The notes under the pieces are model-generated. The model did not search any database and was not told the DNA's origin. It saw only the letters and a list, made by a program, of their open reading frames with translations. The position numbers were made by a program, and so were the translations under genes. A stretch of DNA of 64,000 bases from Saccharofermentans sp. (lineage in GTDB: Bacteria; Bacillota; Clostridia; Saccharofermentanales; Saccharofermentanaceae), in NCBI GenBank assembly GCA_024692235.1, contig JAILMW010000033.1:186001-250000 (forward strand), given 5' to 3'. Of the stretch, positions 1 to 9,054 are shown in pieces; within the stretch, counting starts at the first letter, position 1, and each line of letters starts with the position of its first letter.

Positions 1-579
1 CATTCCAAGGGAGGCAACCTGTCTATATATGCCAGCGCATTTGCTACATGCAACTGTCAGGATTCCATCCTTGCCATATATAATTTCGACGGTCCGGGAT
101 TTACGGAAGATCTTATGTTAAGGGAGCAGTATCTTGCCATAGAAAGTAAGATACATACCTATGTCCCTCAGTTCTCAGTTGTCGGCATGATCCTTGAGCA
201 TATGGAACAATATTCCGTAGTGTCCTCTAACGGCGTCGGCATAATGCAGCACGAGCTTCTTACATGGGAAGTAAATAAGGACGGCTTTGTCTGCCTGGAT
301 ACAGTAGATAAGGAGAGCCGCTTTATCGACCATACTCTCAAGGATTGGATAGGAAGCCTCAGTATGGAGGAGAGATCTTCGTTCGTAGATACCGTCTACA
401 GACTTCTTACTTCAGGCGATAAGAGAAGCGTTACGCAGTTCGGCGAGAATAAGATCGGCACCGCCAATGCTCTCCTTAAGACATATTCAAGTCTTGACGA
501 TAAGACTAAGAGAGCCTTAAGAGAGACTTTCTTCAAGCTTGTAAAAAGCGCCGGTAATACATTTACACAAAAGAGGTGA
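1..579 (+). CDS. DUF2974 (Mbeg1-like) alpha/beta-hydrolase family protein, 5'-truncated by the window edge
   Basis: The reading frame is open from the first base, so only the C-terminal 192 residues are visible. It begins with HSKGGNLSIYAS, the nucleophile-elbow motif (G)HSKGG of DUF2974 lipase-like proteins, with the Ser as the likely nucleophile, followed by NFDGPGF, which is also typical of that family. The remaining part is helical and lacks a signal peptide or membrane segment. The substrate is unknown; family members are presumed intracellular hydrolases. The gene ends three bases before the ATG of the serine hydrolase that follows, so the two are probably co-transcribed. The family call is firm, the activity is not. 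Confidence 0.8.
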   Translation, partial: HSKGGNLSIYASAFATCNCQDSILAIYNFDGPGFTEDLMLREQYLAIESKIHTYVPQFSVVGMILEHMEQYSVVSSNGVGIMQHELLTWEVNKDGFVCLDTVDKESRFIDHTLKDWIGSLSMEERSSFVDTVYRLLTSGDKRSVTQFGENKIGTANALLKTYSSLDDKTKRALRETFFKLVKSAGNTFTQKR

Positions 580-581
580 CA

Positions 582-1442
582 ATGGATTTTAAGAGCTTCA
601 CGGACGACATAGAGAAAAATAAGTGGAACGTATTCGGCACGGAAGTATACGAAGACGGATCTCTTACTCACAGCTGGGGAGATACAAAAGGACTTTACGA
701 GATCTATTCCGCCACCAAGACCATACTGTCTGTAGCCGTAGGCATAGCTTGGGACAGAGGCCTTATAGATATCGACAGATCTATCCTTGATTACATCCCC
801 GAAGAATATGTAAATAAGATGCGCGAAGAAGCTCGAAATGCTTACTCTAATCTTTCCGTAAAGAGATTTCTTACGATGTCCGTAGACGGATTTCCATTCA
901 GAGCAGAAGGCGATAACTGGCTTAAGTTCAGCCTTGATATAGTACCGACTGCTCCCGAAGAAGAAAGATTCAGTTACAGTAATATCTCTGCATACCTTGT
1001 CAGTGTAGCTCTTCATGTTGCTATAGGAGAAGACCCGGGAGGCTTTATCGAAAGGGAGATCTTTGCTCCTCTTAACATAAAAGAATACGAATACGACAGA
1101 TCTCCCGAAGGTATCTTCTACGGAGCTTCCAAGATGAAGCTCTCCGTACATGACTTAAGTAAGATAGGTCTTATGCTAAGCGGTAACGGCATATACGAGG
1201 GTAAGAGGATACTATCCGAGAGCTATGTTAGGGAGGCTACCAAAATTCAGCTCATGAACAGGGAAGGCGGATACGGTTTCTTTATCTGGAAATATAAAGA
1301 CGGCTTCTCCATAAACGGCAAATTAAAGCAGAAATGCTATTGCCTTCCCCAGAAGAAACTTGTAATAACATTCCTCTCTCATATAGAGGAAGATACACCG
1401 GAACTTAAGGAATCTATGGAAAGAAATATATTAGGAGAATAA
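582..1442 (+). CDS. Serine hydrolase of the beta-lactamase/penicillin-binding fold (class C-like)
   Basis: A 286-residue protein of the PF00144 beta-lactamase-related family. It has the SxxK motif (SATK at residues 43-46, Ser nucleophile and Lys base) and a YSN motif (RFSYSN, around residue 134). The third motif near the C-terminus is not clear. There is no signal peptide, so it is probably cytoplasmic, unlike true beta-lactamases; an esterase or peptidase role is more likely than antibiotic resistance. The start chosen is ATG 582, five bases after the AAGAGG ribosome-binding site. An upstream in-frame GTG at 576 overlaps that site and is less likely. It sits in a tight cluster with the DUF2974, tautomerase and TIGR04076 genes. 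Confidence 0.82.
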   Translation: MDFKSFTDDIEKNKWNVFGTEVYEDGSLTHSWGDTKGLYEIYSATKTILSVAVGIAWDRGLIDIDRSILDYIPEEYVNKMREEARNAYSNLSVKRFLTMSVDGFPFRAEGDNWLKFSLDIVPTAPEEERFSYSNISAYLVSVALHVAIGEDPGGFIEREIFAPLNIKEYEYDRSPEGIFYGASKMKLSVHDLSKIGLMLSGNGIYEGKRILSESYVREATKIQLMNREGGYGFFIWKYKDGFSINGKLKQKCYCLPQKKLVITFLSHIEEDTPELKESMERNILGE

Positions 1443-1446
1443 GAAT

Positions 1447-1671
1447 ATGCCGCACGTAGTTATAAAATGTTTTCCCGGAAGATCAGAAGAAGTTAAGAAG
1501 GCCTGCGCAGATAAGGTAGCAGCGGATATAGCCGAGACTTTGGGTGTCAATCTTACATCCGTATCAGTTGCAATACACGAAGTTAATAAAGAAGATTGGC
1601 CTCATGTATATCACGAAGAGATAATGACAGATAAGGACCTTTATAAGGATCCCGGATATACCTGCGACTGA
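1447..1671 (+). CDS. 4-oxalocrotonate tautomerase-like protein
   Basis: A 74-residue protein starting MPHVVIKCFPGRS. After Met removal it would expose the N-terminal proline that acts as the general base in the tautomerase superfamily (PF01361). The length is close to the roughly 62-residue 4-OT subunit with a short C-terminal extension. The physiological substrate cannot be read from the sequence. The gene starts four bases after the serine hydrolase stop and is followed 14 bases later by the TIGR04076 gene, so it belongs to the same small operon. It may be a detoxification or promiscuous tautomerase. Confidence 0.85.
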   Translation: MPHVVIKCFPGRSEEVKKACADKVAADIAETLGVNLTSVSVAIHEVNKEDWPHVYHEEIMTDKDLYKDPGYTCD

Positions 1672-1685
1672 CGAAAGGCAACAAC

Positions 1686-2048
1686 ATGAAGAAGTGGTAC
1701 GACGAAGAATACGAATTTACCGTAGAAGTAACTGGATTTCTTCACGGCGATAAGACAGAGAGATATTGCCGTAACGGAGAAGAGATCGGAGATATCTATA
1801 AATGCACTTACGGATGCCCCGTTAATAAGGACGGATACGGTATCTGCTCCAAGACCATGATGATGCTCTATCCTCTTATGGAAGCTGTAAGAAGCGGCGG
1901 AGATCTTGAGAATCTCGGAGGAGACGGCAAGTATTCCAAGACCGTAGTATGTCCTGATGGCTGTGTTATCTTTAAGCTCACCGCCAAGCCCCTGGGCAAT
2001 GAGAATTTCCATAAGGGCGGGTTCTGGGAGTATCCTGACGCGACCTGA
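1686..2048 (+). CDS. TIGR04076 family protein
   Basis: A 120-residue cysteine-containing protein (CTYGCP, GICSK, VVCPDGCVIFKL) with the layout of the TIGR04076 family. Such proteins are small, common in Clostridia and of unknown function. The C-x3-C-P pattern and the later C-P-x-G-C pattern could bind metal, but this is inference. No signal peptide or membrane segment is present. It is the last gene of the four-gene cluster, ahead of a hairpin with a U-run. Confidence 0.75.
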   Translation: MKKWYDEEYEFTVEVTGFLHGDKTERYCRNGEEIGDIYKCTYGCPVNKDGYGICSKTMMMLYPLMEAVRSGGDLENLGGDGKYSKTVVCPDGCVIFKLTAKPLGNENFHKGGFWEYPDAT

Positions 2049-2129
2049 CAGGGATATGTCGTATGTCGAGAATGATGCAGTATAAGAGGTGTTACTCGCC
2101 AGACTGTTACCTCAAGAACGTATCAAATT

Positions 2130-2164
2130 AATGACCGCAACTTTGGTAAGGGGCGATCATTTTT
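2130..2164 (+). terminator. Probable intrinsic terminator after the TIGR04076 gene
   Basis: Arms AATGACCGC (2130-2138) and GCGATCATT (2153-2161) pair with one C.A mismatch around a 14-nt loop and are followed by T residues. This would end the first cluster before the def promoter. The rest of 2049-2307 shows nothing recognisable except that promoter. Confidence 0.5.
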
Positions 2165-2239
2165 AATGTATTCAATGATAATACCTGCAATAATAATCCG
2201 TGGCAAAAGCTCCTATCTTTGGTCGGGGCCTATCCTAAT

Positions 2240-2268
2240 CTGAAAGATATCTTCAAATGTGGTAAAAT
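2240..2268 (+). promoter_or_regulatory. Promoter of the def-fmt operon
   Basis: CTGAAA (2240-2245, 4 of 6 to TTGACA), a 17-bp spacer, then TAAAAT (2263-2268) preceded by TGG, which is an extended -10. It lies 40 bp before def. Confidence 0.6.
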
Positions 2269-2307
2269 ATCACACGGAAATAAAAAGTTTTTAAGGACGG
2301 TAAGAAT

Positions 2308-2790
2308 ATGTCTTTACGTAATGTAGTAATAGAGGGGGATCCCATACTTCGTAAGAAGTCCAGACCCGTAGATGAGATAACTCCCAGGATCTTAAAACTC
2401 CTGGATGATATGGCTGATACCATGTATTACGAGAACAGAGGTATCGGTATCGCAGCTCCTCAGGTAGGAGTTCTTCGAAGAGTATTCGTAGTAGACGTCG
2501 GAGATGAGCACGGCAAGATCGAGTTCATCAATCCCGAGATAACATACAGGGAAGGCACACAGACATTCTGTGAGGGATGCCTCTCCGTTCCCGGCAAGAA
2601 TGCCGAGGTAGAGCGCCCCGAGAAGATCAAGGTCAAGGCTTTGGATCGTGAAGGCAAGGAGTTCGAGCTTGAAGCAGACGGACTTCTGGCTGTATGTATC
2701 TGCCATGAGTATGATCACCTTGAAGGAATACTCTTTATCGACAAGGCCATAAACGGCGTGATCAATACGGTGGAAGAGACTGCAGAATGA
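2308..2790 (+). CDS. def: Peptide deformylase
   Basis: A 160-residue metalloenzyme that removes the formyl group from the N-terminal Met of nascent proteins. All three signature motifs are intact: GIGIAAPQ (residues 45-52), EGCLS with the metal-binding Cys91, and HEYDH (133-137), which gives the two His ligands and the catalytic Glu. The length is normal. It opens a conserved Firmicutes operon and overlaps fmt by four bases (ATGA), so the enzymes that remove and add the formyl group are translationally coupled. A ribosome-binding site (AAGGA) and an extended -10 promoter lie upstream. Confidence 0.97.
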   Translation: MSLRNVVIEGDPILRKKSRPVDEITPRILKLLDDMADTMYYENRGIGIAAPQVGVLRRVFVVDVGDEHGKIEFINPEITYREGTQTFCEGCLSVPGKNAEVERPEKIKVKALDREGKEFELEADGLLAVCICHEYDHLEGILFIDKAINGVINTVEETAE

Positions 2791-3737
2791 ATAAGAGTGA
2801 TCTTAAGATAGTATTTATGGGTACGCCCGCATTTGCGGCTACGTGCCTCGAGAAGTTGTGCGATGAAGGATATAACGTAGTACTTTCCGTATCGCAGCCC
2901 GATAAGCCCGTAGGAAGAAAGCATATCCTTACTCCTCCCGAGACTAAGGTATATGCACAGTCTCAGGGTATAGAGGTATTCCAGCCGACTTCCATGAAGT
3001 CAGAGGAGGCATATGAGAAGATCAGATCATGTGAGCCCGATCTTCTTATTACTGCAGCATACGGTAAAATCCTCCCTCAGAGCGTCCTTGATATCCCTAA
3101 GTACGGATGTCTTAATGTGCATGCGTCCCTTCTTCCTAAGTATAGGGGTGCGGCTCCCGTTCAGTATTCTATCTTAAATGGTGACGATGTTACCGGCGTA
3201 ACGATAATGAAGATGGATGCCGGAATGGATACCGGTGATCAGATCACACAGGTCGAAGTTCCTATCGATATAAATGTGGATACGGATGAGCTTATGGCTC
3301 AGCTTGCGGTAGCAGGCAGTAAGCTTCTTACGGATACTATCCCCGACTGGGTAGACGGTAAGCTTGTGACTATTCCGCAGGATGAGTCTCTTGTTACTTT
3401 ATCTCCGCCTATTACGCCCGATATGGGTAAGTTCTCTTGGAATGAGACAACAAGAGCTATCCACGATAAGGTAAGAGCTCTTCGTGCATGGCCGGGAGCT
3501 CAGACTACTCTTGACGGCAAGAAGATGAAGATCTATGTGACGGAGATGATATCTTCCGATGAACTTGATGCTTCCGTTGCTCCCGGAACCGTCGTTAAGG
3601 CGCATAAGGGCGATCTTATCGTTAAGACGGGTGACGGCTTTATTAAGATCTTGGAGCTTCAGGCAGAAGGCGGCAAGAGGCTCAAGGCGCAGGATTGTGC
3701 GCATAACTACAAGATCGGAATGAGATTCGGAGAATAA
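2787..3737 (+). CDS. fmt: Methionyl-tRNA formyltransferase
   Basis: A 316-residue enzyme that formylates initiator Met-tRNA using 10-formyltetrahydrofolate. The N-terminal Rossmann domain (MGTPAFAATCLEKL) contains the catalytic region LNVHASLLPKYRGAAPVQYSI around residues 110-130. The C-terminal OB-fold domain follows from about residue 205. The length matches the family. It overlaps def by four bases and rsmB by one base (TAATG), so the three are expected to be one translationally coupled unit. Confidence 0.97.
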   Translation: MNKSDLKIVFMGTPAFAATCLEKLCDEGYNVVLSVSQPDKPVGRKHILTPPETKVYAQSQGIEVFQPTSMKSEEAYEKIRSCEPDLLITAAYGKILPQSVLDIPKYGCLNVHASLLPKYRGAAPVQYSILNGDDVTGVTIMKMDAGMDTGDQITQVEVPIDINVDTDELMAQLAVAGSKLLTDTIPDWVDGKLVTIPQDESLVTLSPPITPDMGKFSWNETTRAIHDKVRALRAWPGAQTTLDGKKMKIYVTEMISSDELDASVAPGTVVKAHKGDLIVKTGDGFIKILELQAEGGKRLKAQDCAHNYKIGMRFGE

Positions 3738-5074
3738 TGTCAGAGACATCCGAGAGAGAGACCTGCTATAAGCTCCTTTATAAGTATTTCGAGCATGAGA
3801 CTTTTTCTAATCTCATGCTTAAGGACGAAGGCGTTACGGATTTTGTAAGAGCCGCAGTCTATGGTACGATCACGTATCTTATTGCTATTGACCATGTGAT
3901 TCGTCATGCTTCGGGTAAGGATGTATCTTCTATGGACCCTAAGACAAGGACCATAGTAAGGTTCGGTTGCTGGCAACTTCTTTTCTCAGAGAAAGTTCCC
4001 GAATATGCTGCTGTGTCTTCTTCGGTAGAGCTTTGTAAGAAATATAATCCCGCTTCGTCCGGATTTGTAAATGCAGTTCTTCGTAAGGTACAGGCATTGC
4101 CTTCTGAGCAGAAGGACATATCTTTCTATAAGCCCAATATAGCATGCAGCTTAAAGCCTGAAGTATACGGCATTTTTAAAAGAGATTACGGTGCTGAGCG
4201 AGCGCTTTCCATAGGAAAGGCACTTCTTCGCATCCAGCCTACGACTATCCGGGTAAATACATTAAAGACTACTAAGGAAGAGCTTTCTTCCTTGCTCTCT
4301 TCCGAAGGTTTTAAGGTATCGGATGCTTCCTTTATACCGGAAGCTTTAACTATAGTTCCCTCTGAAGGTAAGAGTATCGATGAGAGCGATGCATTTCGAG
4401 ACGGACTTTTCTTCGTGCAGGGAGAAGGTGCTATGCTTGCATCCGTTATCGCTGCTCCTTCTGTGGGAGATAGTGTTTTGGATACATGCGCTGCCCCGGG
4501 AGGCAAGTCTACACATATGGCTCAGCTTACGGGGGATTCCGCTTCTATATTGTCCCTTGATATAAATGACAGCAGATTAGATCTTATCAGGCAGAATCTT
4601 AAGAGATTGGGGATAACTTCAGTTGAAGTACAGAAGGGAGACAGCACTGATCTTGGTGCTTCATTGCCTTCTTCTTCGTCCTTCGATGTAGTTCTCTGTG
4701 ACGTTCCCTGCAGCGGACTCGGGCTTATGTCTGGAAAGCCTGATATAAGGCATACCATATCTTACGAAAGGATACAGGAGCTTCTTCCCAAGCAGCAACA
4801 GATATTATCCGGTGCTTCGTCTTATGTTAAGAAGGGCGGAACGCTTGTATACAGCACCTGTACCTTGAATCGTGATGAGAACGAGAAGCAGGTAGAAGCT
4901 TTCCTTGGATCGCATCCTGATTTTTATGCAGATGATCTGATGCAATATCTTCCGTCGGGGCTTATACTCGATCAGGACAGAGAAAGTTCTGCTCGAAGCG
5001 GAATGATAACGATACTGCCTGACGAAGACGGCTGTGAGGGCTTCTTCGTAGCAAGACTTAGAAGGAGAAAGTGA
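3737..5074 (+). CDS. rsmB: 16S rRNA (cytosine967-C5)-methyltransferase RsmB
   Basis: A 445-residue protein with an N-terminal NusB-like RNA-binding domain (about 1-140) and a C-terminal SAM-dependent methyltransferase domain. The SAM loop is DTCAAPGGKSTHMAQ, and the two catalytic cysteines are in DVPCSG and YSTCTLN, the standard RsmB pair. It methylates C967 of 16S rRNA. It lies between fmt and rlmN, its usual place in Firmicutes, and overlaps fmt by one base. Confidence 0.96.
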   Translation: MSETSERETCYKLLYKYFEHETFSNLMLKDEGVTDFVRAAVYGTITYLIAIDHVIRHASGKDVSSMDPKTRTIVRFGCWQLLFSEKVPEYAAVSSSVELCKKYNPASSGFVNAVLRKVQALPSEQKDISFYKPNIACSLKPEVYGIFKRDYGAERALSIGKALLRIQPTTIRVNTLKTTKEELSSLLSSEGFKVSDASFIPEALTIVPSEGKSIDESDAFRDGLFFVQGEGAMLASVIAAPSVGDSVLDTCAAPGGKSTHMAQLTGDSASILSLDINDSRLDLIRQNLKRLGITSVEVQKGDSTDLGASLPSSSSFDVVLCDVPCSGLGLMSGKPDIRHTISYERIQELLPKQQQILSGASSYVKKGGTLVYSTCTLNRDENEKQVEAFLGSHPDFYADDLMQYLPSGLILDQDRESSARSGMITILPDEDGCEGFFVARLRRRK

Positions 5075-5075
5075 T

Positions 5076-6110
5076 TTGGATAAGAGATTCTGTCTTGACC
5101 TTAAGAAGGACGATATCCTTACCTGGTGCGCTGAGAAGGGATTTCCCAAGTTCCGTGCCGATCAGATATATAAGTGGCTGTCTTCGGGAGTTATAGATAC
5201 AGCCGAGATGACTAATGTTCCGGGTAATATCCGCTCGGCTCTTGAATCTGACTTCTCCTTCGGTTCCATGAAGGTAATAGAGAAGTACGTATCTGCCATA
5301 GACGGTACTACTAAGTTAGTATATTCCCTTTGTGACGGCAACATAATCGAGACGGTAGTCATGCGCTATAAGACAGGACTTTCCGTATGTATCTCCTCTC
5401 AGGCGGGATGCAAGATGGGATGTACTTTTTGCGCTTCGGCCCATGCGGGATTCGGAAGGTCCCTGACATCGGGCGAGATGTTCGGACAGGTCATACTTTC
5501 CCAGCGCGAGATGGGTGAGAAGATAAGATCCGTCGTCGTTATGGGTATAGGCGAGCCCTTTGATAACTACGACAATCTCTGGGGCTTTATAGATACCATT
5601 ACAGATCCCGACGGCTTAGGCATGGGTGCAAGGCATATTACCGTATCTACCTGCGGCCTTATTCCTAAGATCAAGGACTTTACCGCACGTAAATCTCAGA
5701 TCAATCTGGCGATATCGCTTCACGCTCCTAACGATGAGCTTCGACGTGAGCTTATGCCCGTGCCTGCGCATTATCCCTTAAAGGATCTGATCGCAGCCTG
5801 CAGGGAGTATGTTAATGTCACGGGAAGAAGGATAACATTCGAGTATTCGCTCTTTGACGAGCTTAACGACACCATAGCATGTGCCGATGAGCTGTCTTCT
5901 CTTCTTCGCGGCATGAACTGCCATGTTAACCTCATAGCGGCTAACGAGTTCGAGGGAAGTCCTTATAAGAGGTGCAGGAAGAAGAGGATAGACGTATTCA
6001 GGAAAGCATTGGAAGACCGCGGTATCAATGCGACGCTCAGAAGAGAGATGGGTAGTGATATAATGGCTGCATGCGGACAGTTGCGCCGCGGGATCGAACA
6101 GGGAGAATAA
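5076..6110 (+). CDS. rlmN: Dual-specificity 23S rRNA/tRNA adenine-C2 methyltransferase RlmN
   Basis: A 344-residue radical-SAM enzyme. The iron-sulfur motif CxxxCxxC is C112-C116-C119 (GCKMGCTFC), and the C-terminal Cys that forms the protein-RNA intermediate is about residue 333 (MAACGQL). It methylates A2503 of 23S rRNA and A37 of some tRNAs. The start is a TTG at 5076, placed seven bases after GAAGGAGA; no nearby ATG fits. The length is normal. The gene is one base beyond the rsmB stop, in operon order. Confidence 0.96.
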   Translation: MDKRFCLDLKKDDILTWCAEKGFPKFRADQIYKWLSSGVIDTAEMTNVPGNIRSALESDFSFGSMKVIEKYVSAIDGTTKLVYSLCDGNIIETVVMRYKTGLSVCISSQAGCKMGCTFCASAHAGFGRSLTSGEMFGQVILSQREMGEKIRSVVVMGIGEPFDNYDNLWGFIDTITDPDGLGMGARHITVSTCGLIPKIKDFTARKSQINLAISLHAPNDELRRELMPVPAHYPLKDLIAACREYVNVTGRRITFEYSLFDELNDTIACADELSSLLRGMNCHVNLIAANEFEGSPYKRCRKKRIDVFRKALEDRGINATLRREMGSDIMAACGQLRRGIEQGE

Positions 6111-6116
6111 GGATAG

Positions 6117-6860
6117 ATGGATTCGATGATGCGTTCCGAGACCGGTAAGGTCAGACCCGATAACGAAGATAACTGTTGTATCTTCGATGCAGGTTCTGCG
6201 CGCATCATGGCGGTGGCTGACGGTATCGGAGGTATCGAAGGCGGAGAGATCGCCAGCAAGATCGCGATAGATACGGTCATTTCAGTCCTTTCTTCAAGAT
6301 TCAACGATAATATGAACGAGGCCGAGCTCAAGGAAGTCCTTGAGGATGTATACCGCAAGGCTAATGTTCAGATATTAAAGACCGCACTTTCCGATCAGGC
6401 TCTCATGGGAATGGGAACGACGCTTACAGTGGCGGTCATACGTGAGAGAAGGGTCATCGTGGCTCATATGGGCGACTGCAGAGGATATCTTATCCACGGA
6501 TCCTCTATGACTCAGATGACTGCTGACCATACTTATGCGGCCGAACTTTTGAGGAATCGTTCCATAACACAGGAAGAGTATATCTGCCATCCCGAGCGAC
6601 ATACGCTTGTAAAGTCCCTGGGAGAAAATGCATTTCTTATACCGGACATTTACGTATATAATATAATCTACGGCGATGTGATCATGTTGTGCACCGACGG
6701 GCTTTATTCCTTTGTCGATGACGAATCGATCAGATCGTCACTTAAGAAGCATAATGACCTCGCGAACTGTCTGGACAATCTTTTTGATCGTGCATACGGT
6801 TCGGGAAGCGACGATAATATCACGGTCCTTCTGACGCATGTGACGCCGGAAGGATCTTAA
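6117..6860 (+). CDS. stp: PP2C-family protein phosphatase (PrpC/Stp)
   Basis: A 247-residue Mn2+-dependent Ser/Thr phosphatase. The PP2C motifs are visible in order: the N-terminal RPDNEDN, AVADGIGG with the metal-binding Asp, GTT, HMGDCRGYL, and the C-terminal GSDDNITV with another metal-binding Asp. It has no membrane segment. It dephosphorylates targets of the PASTA kinase encoded directly downstream, the usual partner arrangement in Firmicutes. The gap to prkC is 25 bases and holds a strong ribosome-binding site for the kinase. Confidence 0.95.
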   Translation: MDSMMRSETGKVRPDNEDNCCIFDAGSARIMAVADGIGGIEGGEIASKIAIDTVISVLSSRFNDNMNEAELKEVLEDVYRKANVQILKTALSDQALMGMGTTLTVAVIRERRVIVAHMGDCRGYLIHGSSMTQMTADHTYAAELLRNRSITQEEYICHPERHTLVKSLGENAFLIPDIYVYNIIYGDVIMLCTDGLYSFVDDESIRSSLKKHNDLANCLDNLFDRAYGSGSDDNITVLLTHVTPEGS

Positions 6861-6885
6861 GGAGTATAAAGGAGTAGGAGATCAT

Positions 6886-9054
6886 ATGAACGTACAAGGC
6901 CCTGAAGGCATGATCTTTGCTGGAAAGTATAAGATCAACAAGCTGATCGGTCGCGGAGGAATGGCTAACGTATATCTCGGAACCGATATGGGATCCGGGA
7001 TCAAGGTTGCGATCAAGATCTTAAAACCCGAATTCTCTACTGATGAGGAATTCATAAGAAGGTTCGATACTGAGGCTAAGGCCGTATCTTCACTGAATCA
7101 TGCCAATATCGTTAAGGTGTTCGGTGTAGGTCACGAAGGCAATTTCAGATATATCGTACAGGAATATATAGACGGTATCACCGTCAAGGAGCTTATAAAT
7201 CAGAACGGTCATCTGGACTGGAAGGTCGCTGTACCGATAGTTATCCAGGTGGGCATGGCTCTTGAATATGCCCATAAGAACGGAATCGTTCACAGGGATA
7301 TCAAGCCCCAGAACATTCTTATCTCACGTGAGAGGATCGCTAAGATCACCGACTTCGGTATCGCAAGAGCTTCTACCGGCAGTACCATAACGATGACTTC
7401 CGGCGGAGCAATGGGTTCGGTCCATTATTTCTCTCCTGAGCAGGCAAGAGGCGGCAATGTAGGCCCTGCTTCCGATATCTATTCTATCGGTATAATGCTC
7501 TTTGAGATGGTAACGGGCAGAGTGCCTTTTGACGGAGACTCCAATGTTGCCATTGCCGTAAAGCACTTACAGGAGAATCCTCCGATGGCTTCCTCCTTCG
7601 TCCCTGATATCCCCGCAGGACTTGATTCCATCATACTTAAATGTATGCAGAAGACTCCCGATAAGAGATATTCTTCCATGCGTCAGATGGTAACGGAGCT
7701 TGATGCTCTCATGGTGGATCCTACCGGTATTTACGGTATCGTCAATAACGAAGTAGCCGAGCCTTCCGAAGAGCCTCAGAGTGTTTCTTTCAGGCAGGAT
7801 CCTAACTATGAGAAGATAGGAGAGCTTGAGAAGTCAGCGGAAGCCAGGAGAAGGTCCAGGTTCCGCGATAATATCCTTCTGGTACTTATAATCGTAGCCA
7901 TAGTCGGCGTCCTTGTGGGACTTGGTACCTTGGTCGTCAATTCGCTTCGTAATGCGACTAATATCCAGCAGAATGTAGACTATACGGTCAAGAATTACGT
8001 TGGAATGACCAAGGATGAGGTCGTCTCCGAGTTGAAGACCAACAATATCAAGTATGAGTTCGTTACCGAGACTAATGATGAAGTCGATCCCGATATCGTT
8101 CTTGCTCAAAGTATCGTTGAAGGTACTGTCATAAGATCCGGATCAGACCTTCCTCAGAACACTATCATACTTACTATCTCCGTAGCTTCGGATTCATTCC
8201 AGCTGGCGGATTATTCAGGTATCGATTACCATGTTGCTTATCAGCAGCTCCGTAACCTCGGTCTTGATGTAAGGACATTAGGAGAAGTAAATGAAGATCT
8301 TGAGCCCGGTACGGTCATCAGGACCGAGCCTGAGGCAGGAAGCACCGTGCTTCGCGATGAGTCCGTAGTTATCGTATATGCTAAGGAGCCTACGGATTCC
8401 GAAGTTCCCGATCTTGCAGGTCATTCTCTCGAGGAAGCAAGGACAATGATGGCGGATGTCGAGCTTGTTATTGATCCCGTCGAAGGTGCACCTGATGTAC
8501 TCGGAATGCCTGAGAATCAGCAGTTCATCATCATGACTGATCCTCCTGCAGGCGTATCGCTTCCCAGAGGATCGGCAGTAAGAGTAACCGTAGGTACATG
8601 GGAAGATTATCAGAGAGGCGGTACACCTACTCCTACACCTGTTCCCGTACATGTTACGGCTCAGGTCAACGGCGGCGGTTATGTTGACGGCCAGGGCGAC
8701 TTTGCTCCCGGTAATCAGGTAACACTTACCGCACATGCCAACGAGGGCTATACATTCAGCCACTGGCTTGATGCTTACGGCAATATAGTAGCTTACGATC
8801 CTACATTCATCTTTACCGCAAGAGATCCTCAGCCCGGTGAAGAGTCTGTCAACATCACATATACCGCTGTATTTGTAGCTGATCCTACTGCTACACCTAC
8901 ACCCACACCGACTCCTACGCCGACGCCCACACCTCAGCCTCAGCCGACGGATTCATGGACTCAGCCTTCGGACACATGGCCTTCCGATACGTGGCCCTCT
9001 GATACATGGCCTTCGGATTCATGGGGTAATCCATCCCCTCCTGGCGGCAACTGA
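6886..9054 (+). CDS. prkC: PASTA-domain Ser/Thr protein kinase with an added extracellular C-terminal repeat region
   Basis: A 722-residue membrane kinase. The kinase domain (about 14-275) is complete: glycine loop GRGGMANV, Lys44, HRDIKPQN (136-143) and DFG (156-158). A basic juxtamembrane stretch precedes one membrane span (about 330-353). Three PASTA repeats (about 364-570) would bind muropeptides or lipid II outside the cell. Beyond them come features not standard for PrkC: a TPTPTP linker, a domain with the look of an InlB B-type bacterial repeat (about 588-664, GYTFSHWLDAYG), a second TP-rich linker (668-683), and TWPSD repeats to the C-terminus. It likely senses cell-wall state. It overlaps rsgA by one base. 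Confidence 0.95.
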   Translation: MNVQGPEGMIFAGKYKINKLIGRGGMANVYLGTDMGSGIKVAIKILKPEFSTDEEFIRRFDTEAKAVSSLNHANIVKVFGVGHEGNFRYIVQEYIDGITVKELINQNGHLDWKVAVPIVIQVGMALEYAHKNGIVHRDIKPQNILISRERIAKITDFGIARASTGSTITMTSGGAMGSVHYFSPEQARGGNVGPASDIYSIGIMLFEMVTGRVPFDGDSNVAIAVKHLQENPPMASSFVPDIPAGLDSIILKCMQKTPDKRYSSMRQMVTELDALMVDPTGIYGIVNNEVAEPSEEPQSVSFRQDPNYEKIGELEKSAEARRRSRFRDNILLVLIIVAIVGVLVGLGTLVVNSLRNATNIQQNVDYTVKNYVGMTKDEVVSELKTNNIKYEFVTETNDEVDPDIVLAQSIVEGTVIRSGSDLPQNTIILTISVASDSFQLADYSGIDYHVAYQQLRNLGLDVRTLGEVNEDLEPGTVIRTEPEAGSTVLRDESVVIVYAKEPTDSEVPDLAGHSLEEARTMMADVELVIDPVEGAPDVLGMPENQQFIIMTDPPAGVSLPRGSAVRVTVGTWEDYQRGGTPTPTPVPVHVTAQVNGGGYVDGQGDFAPGNQVTLTAHANEGYTFSHWLDAYGNIVAYDPTFIFTARDPQPGEESVNITYTAVFVADPTATPTPTPTPTPTPTPQPQPTDSWTQPSDTWPSDTWPSDTWPSDSWGNPSPPGGN

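Noticed and set aside
396..1151. Long open frame on the minus strand
   Set aside because: It is antisense to the serine hydrolase and DUF2974 genes, has no ribosome site or family resemblance, and follows from the codon bias of the true genes.
8883..8940. Short tandem repeat as a CRISPR or non-coding repeat
   Set aside because: It encodes the Thr-Pro linker of the kinase; the similar array near 42900 encodes the linker of the CapA-like lipoprotein.
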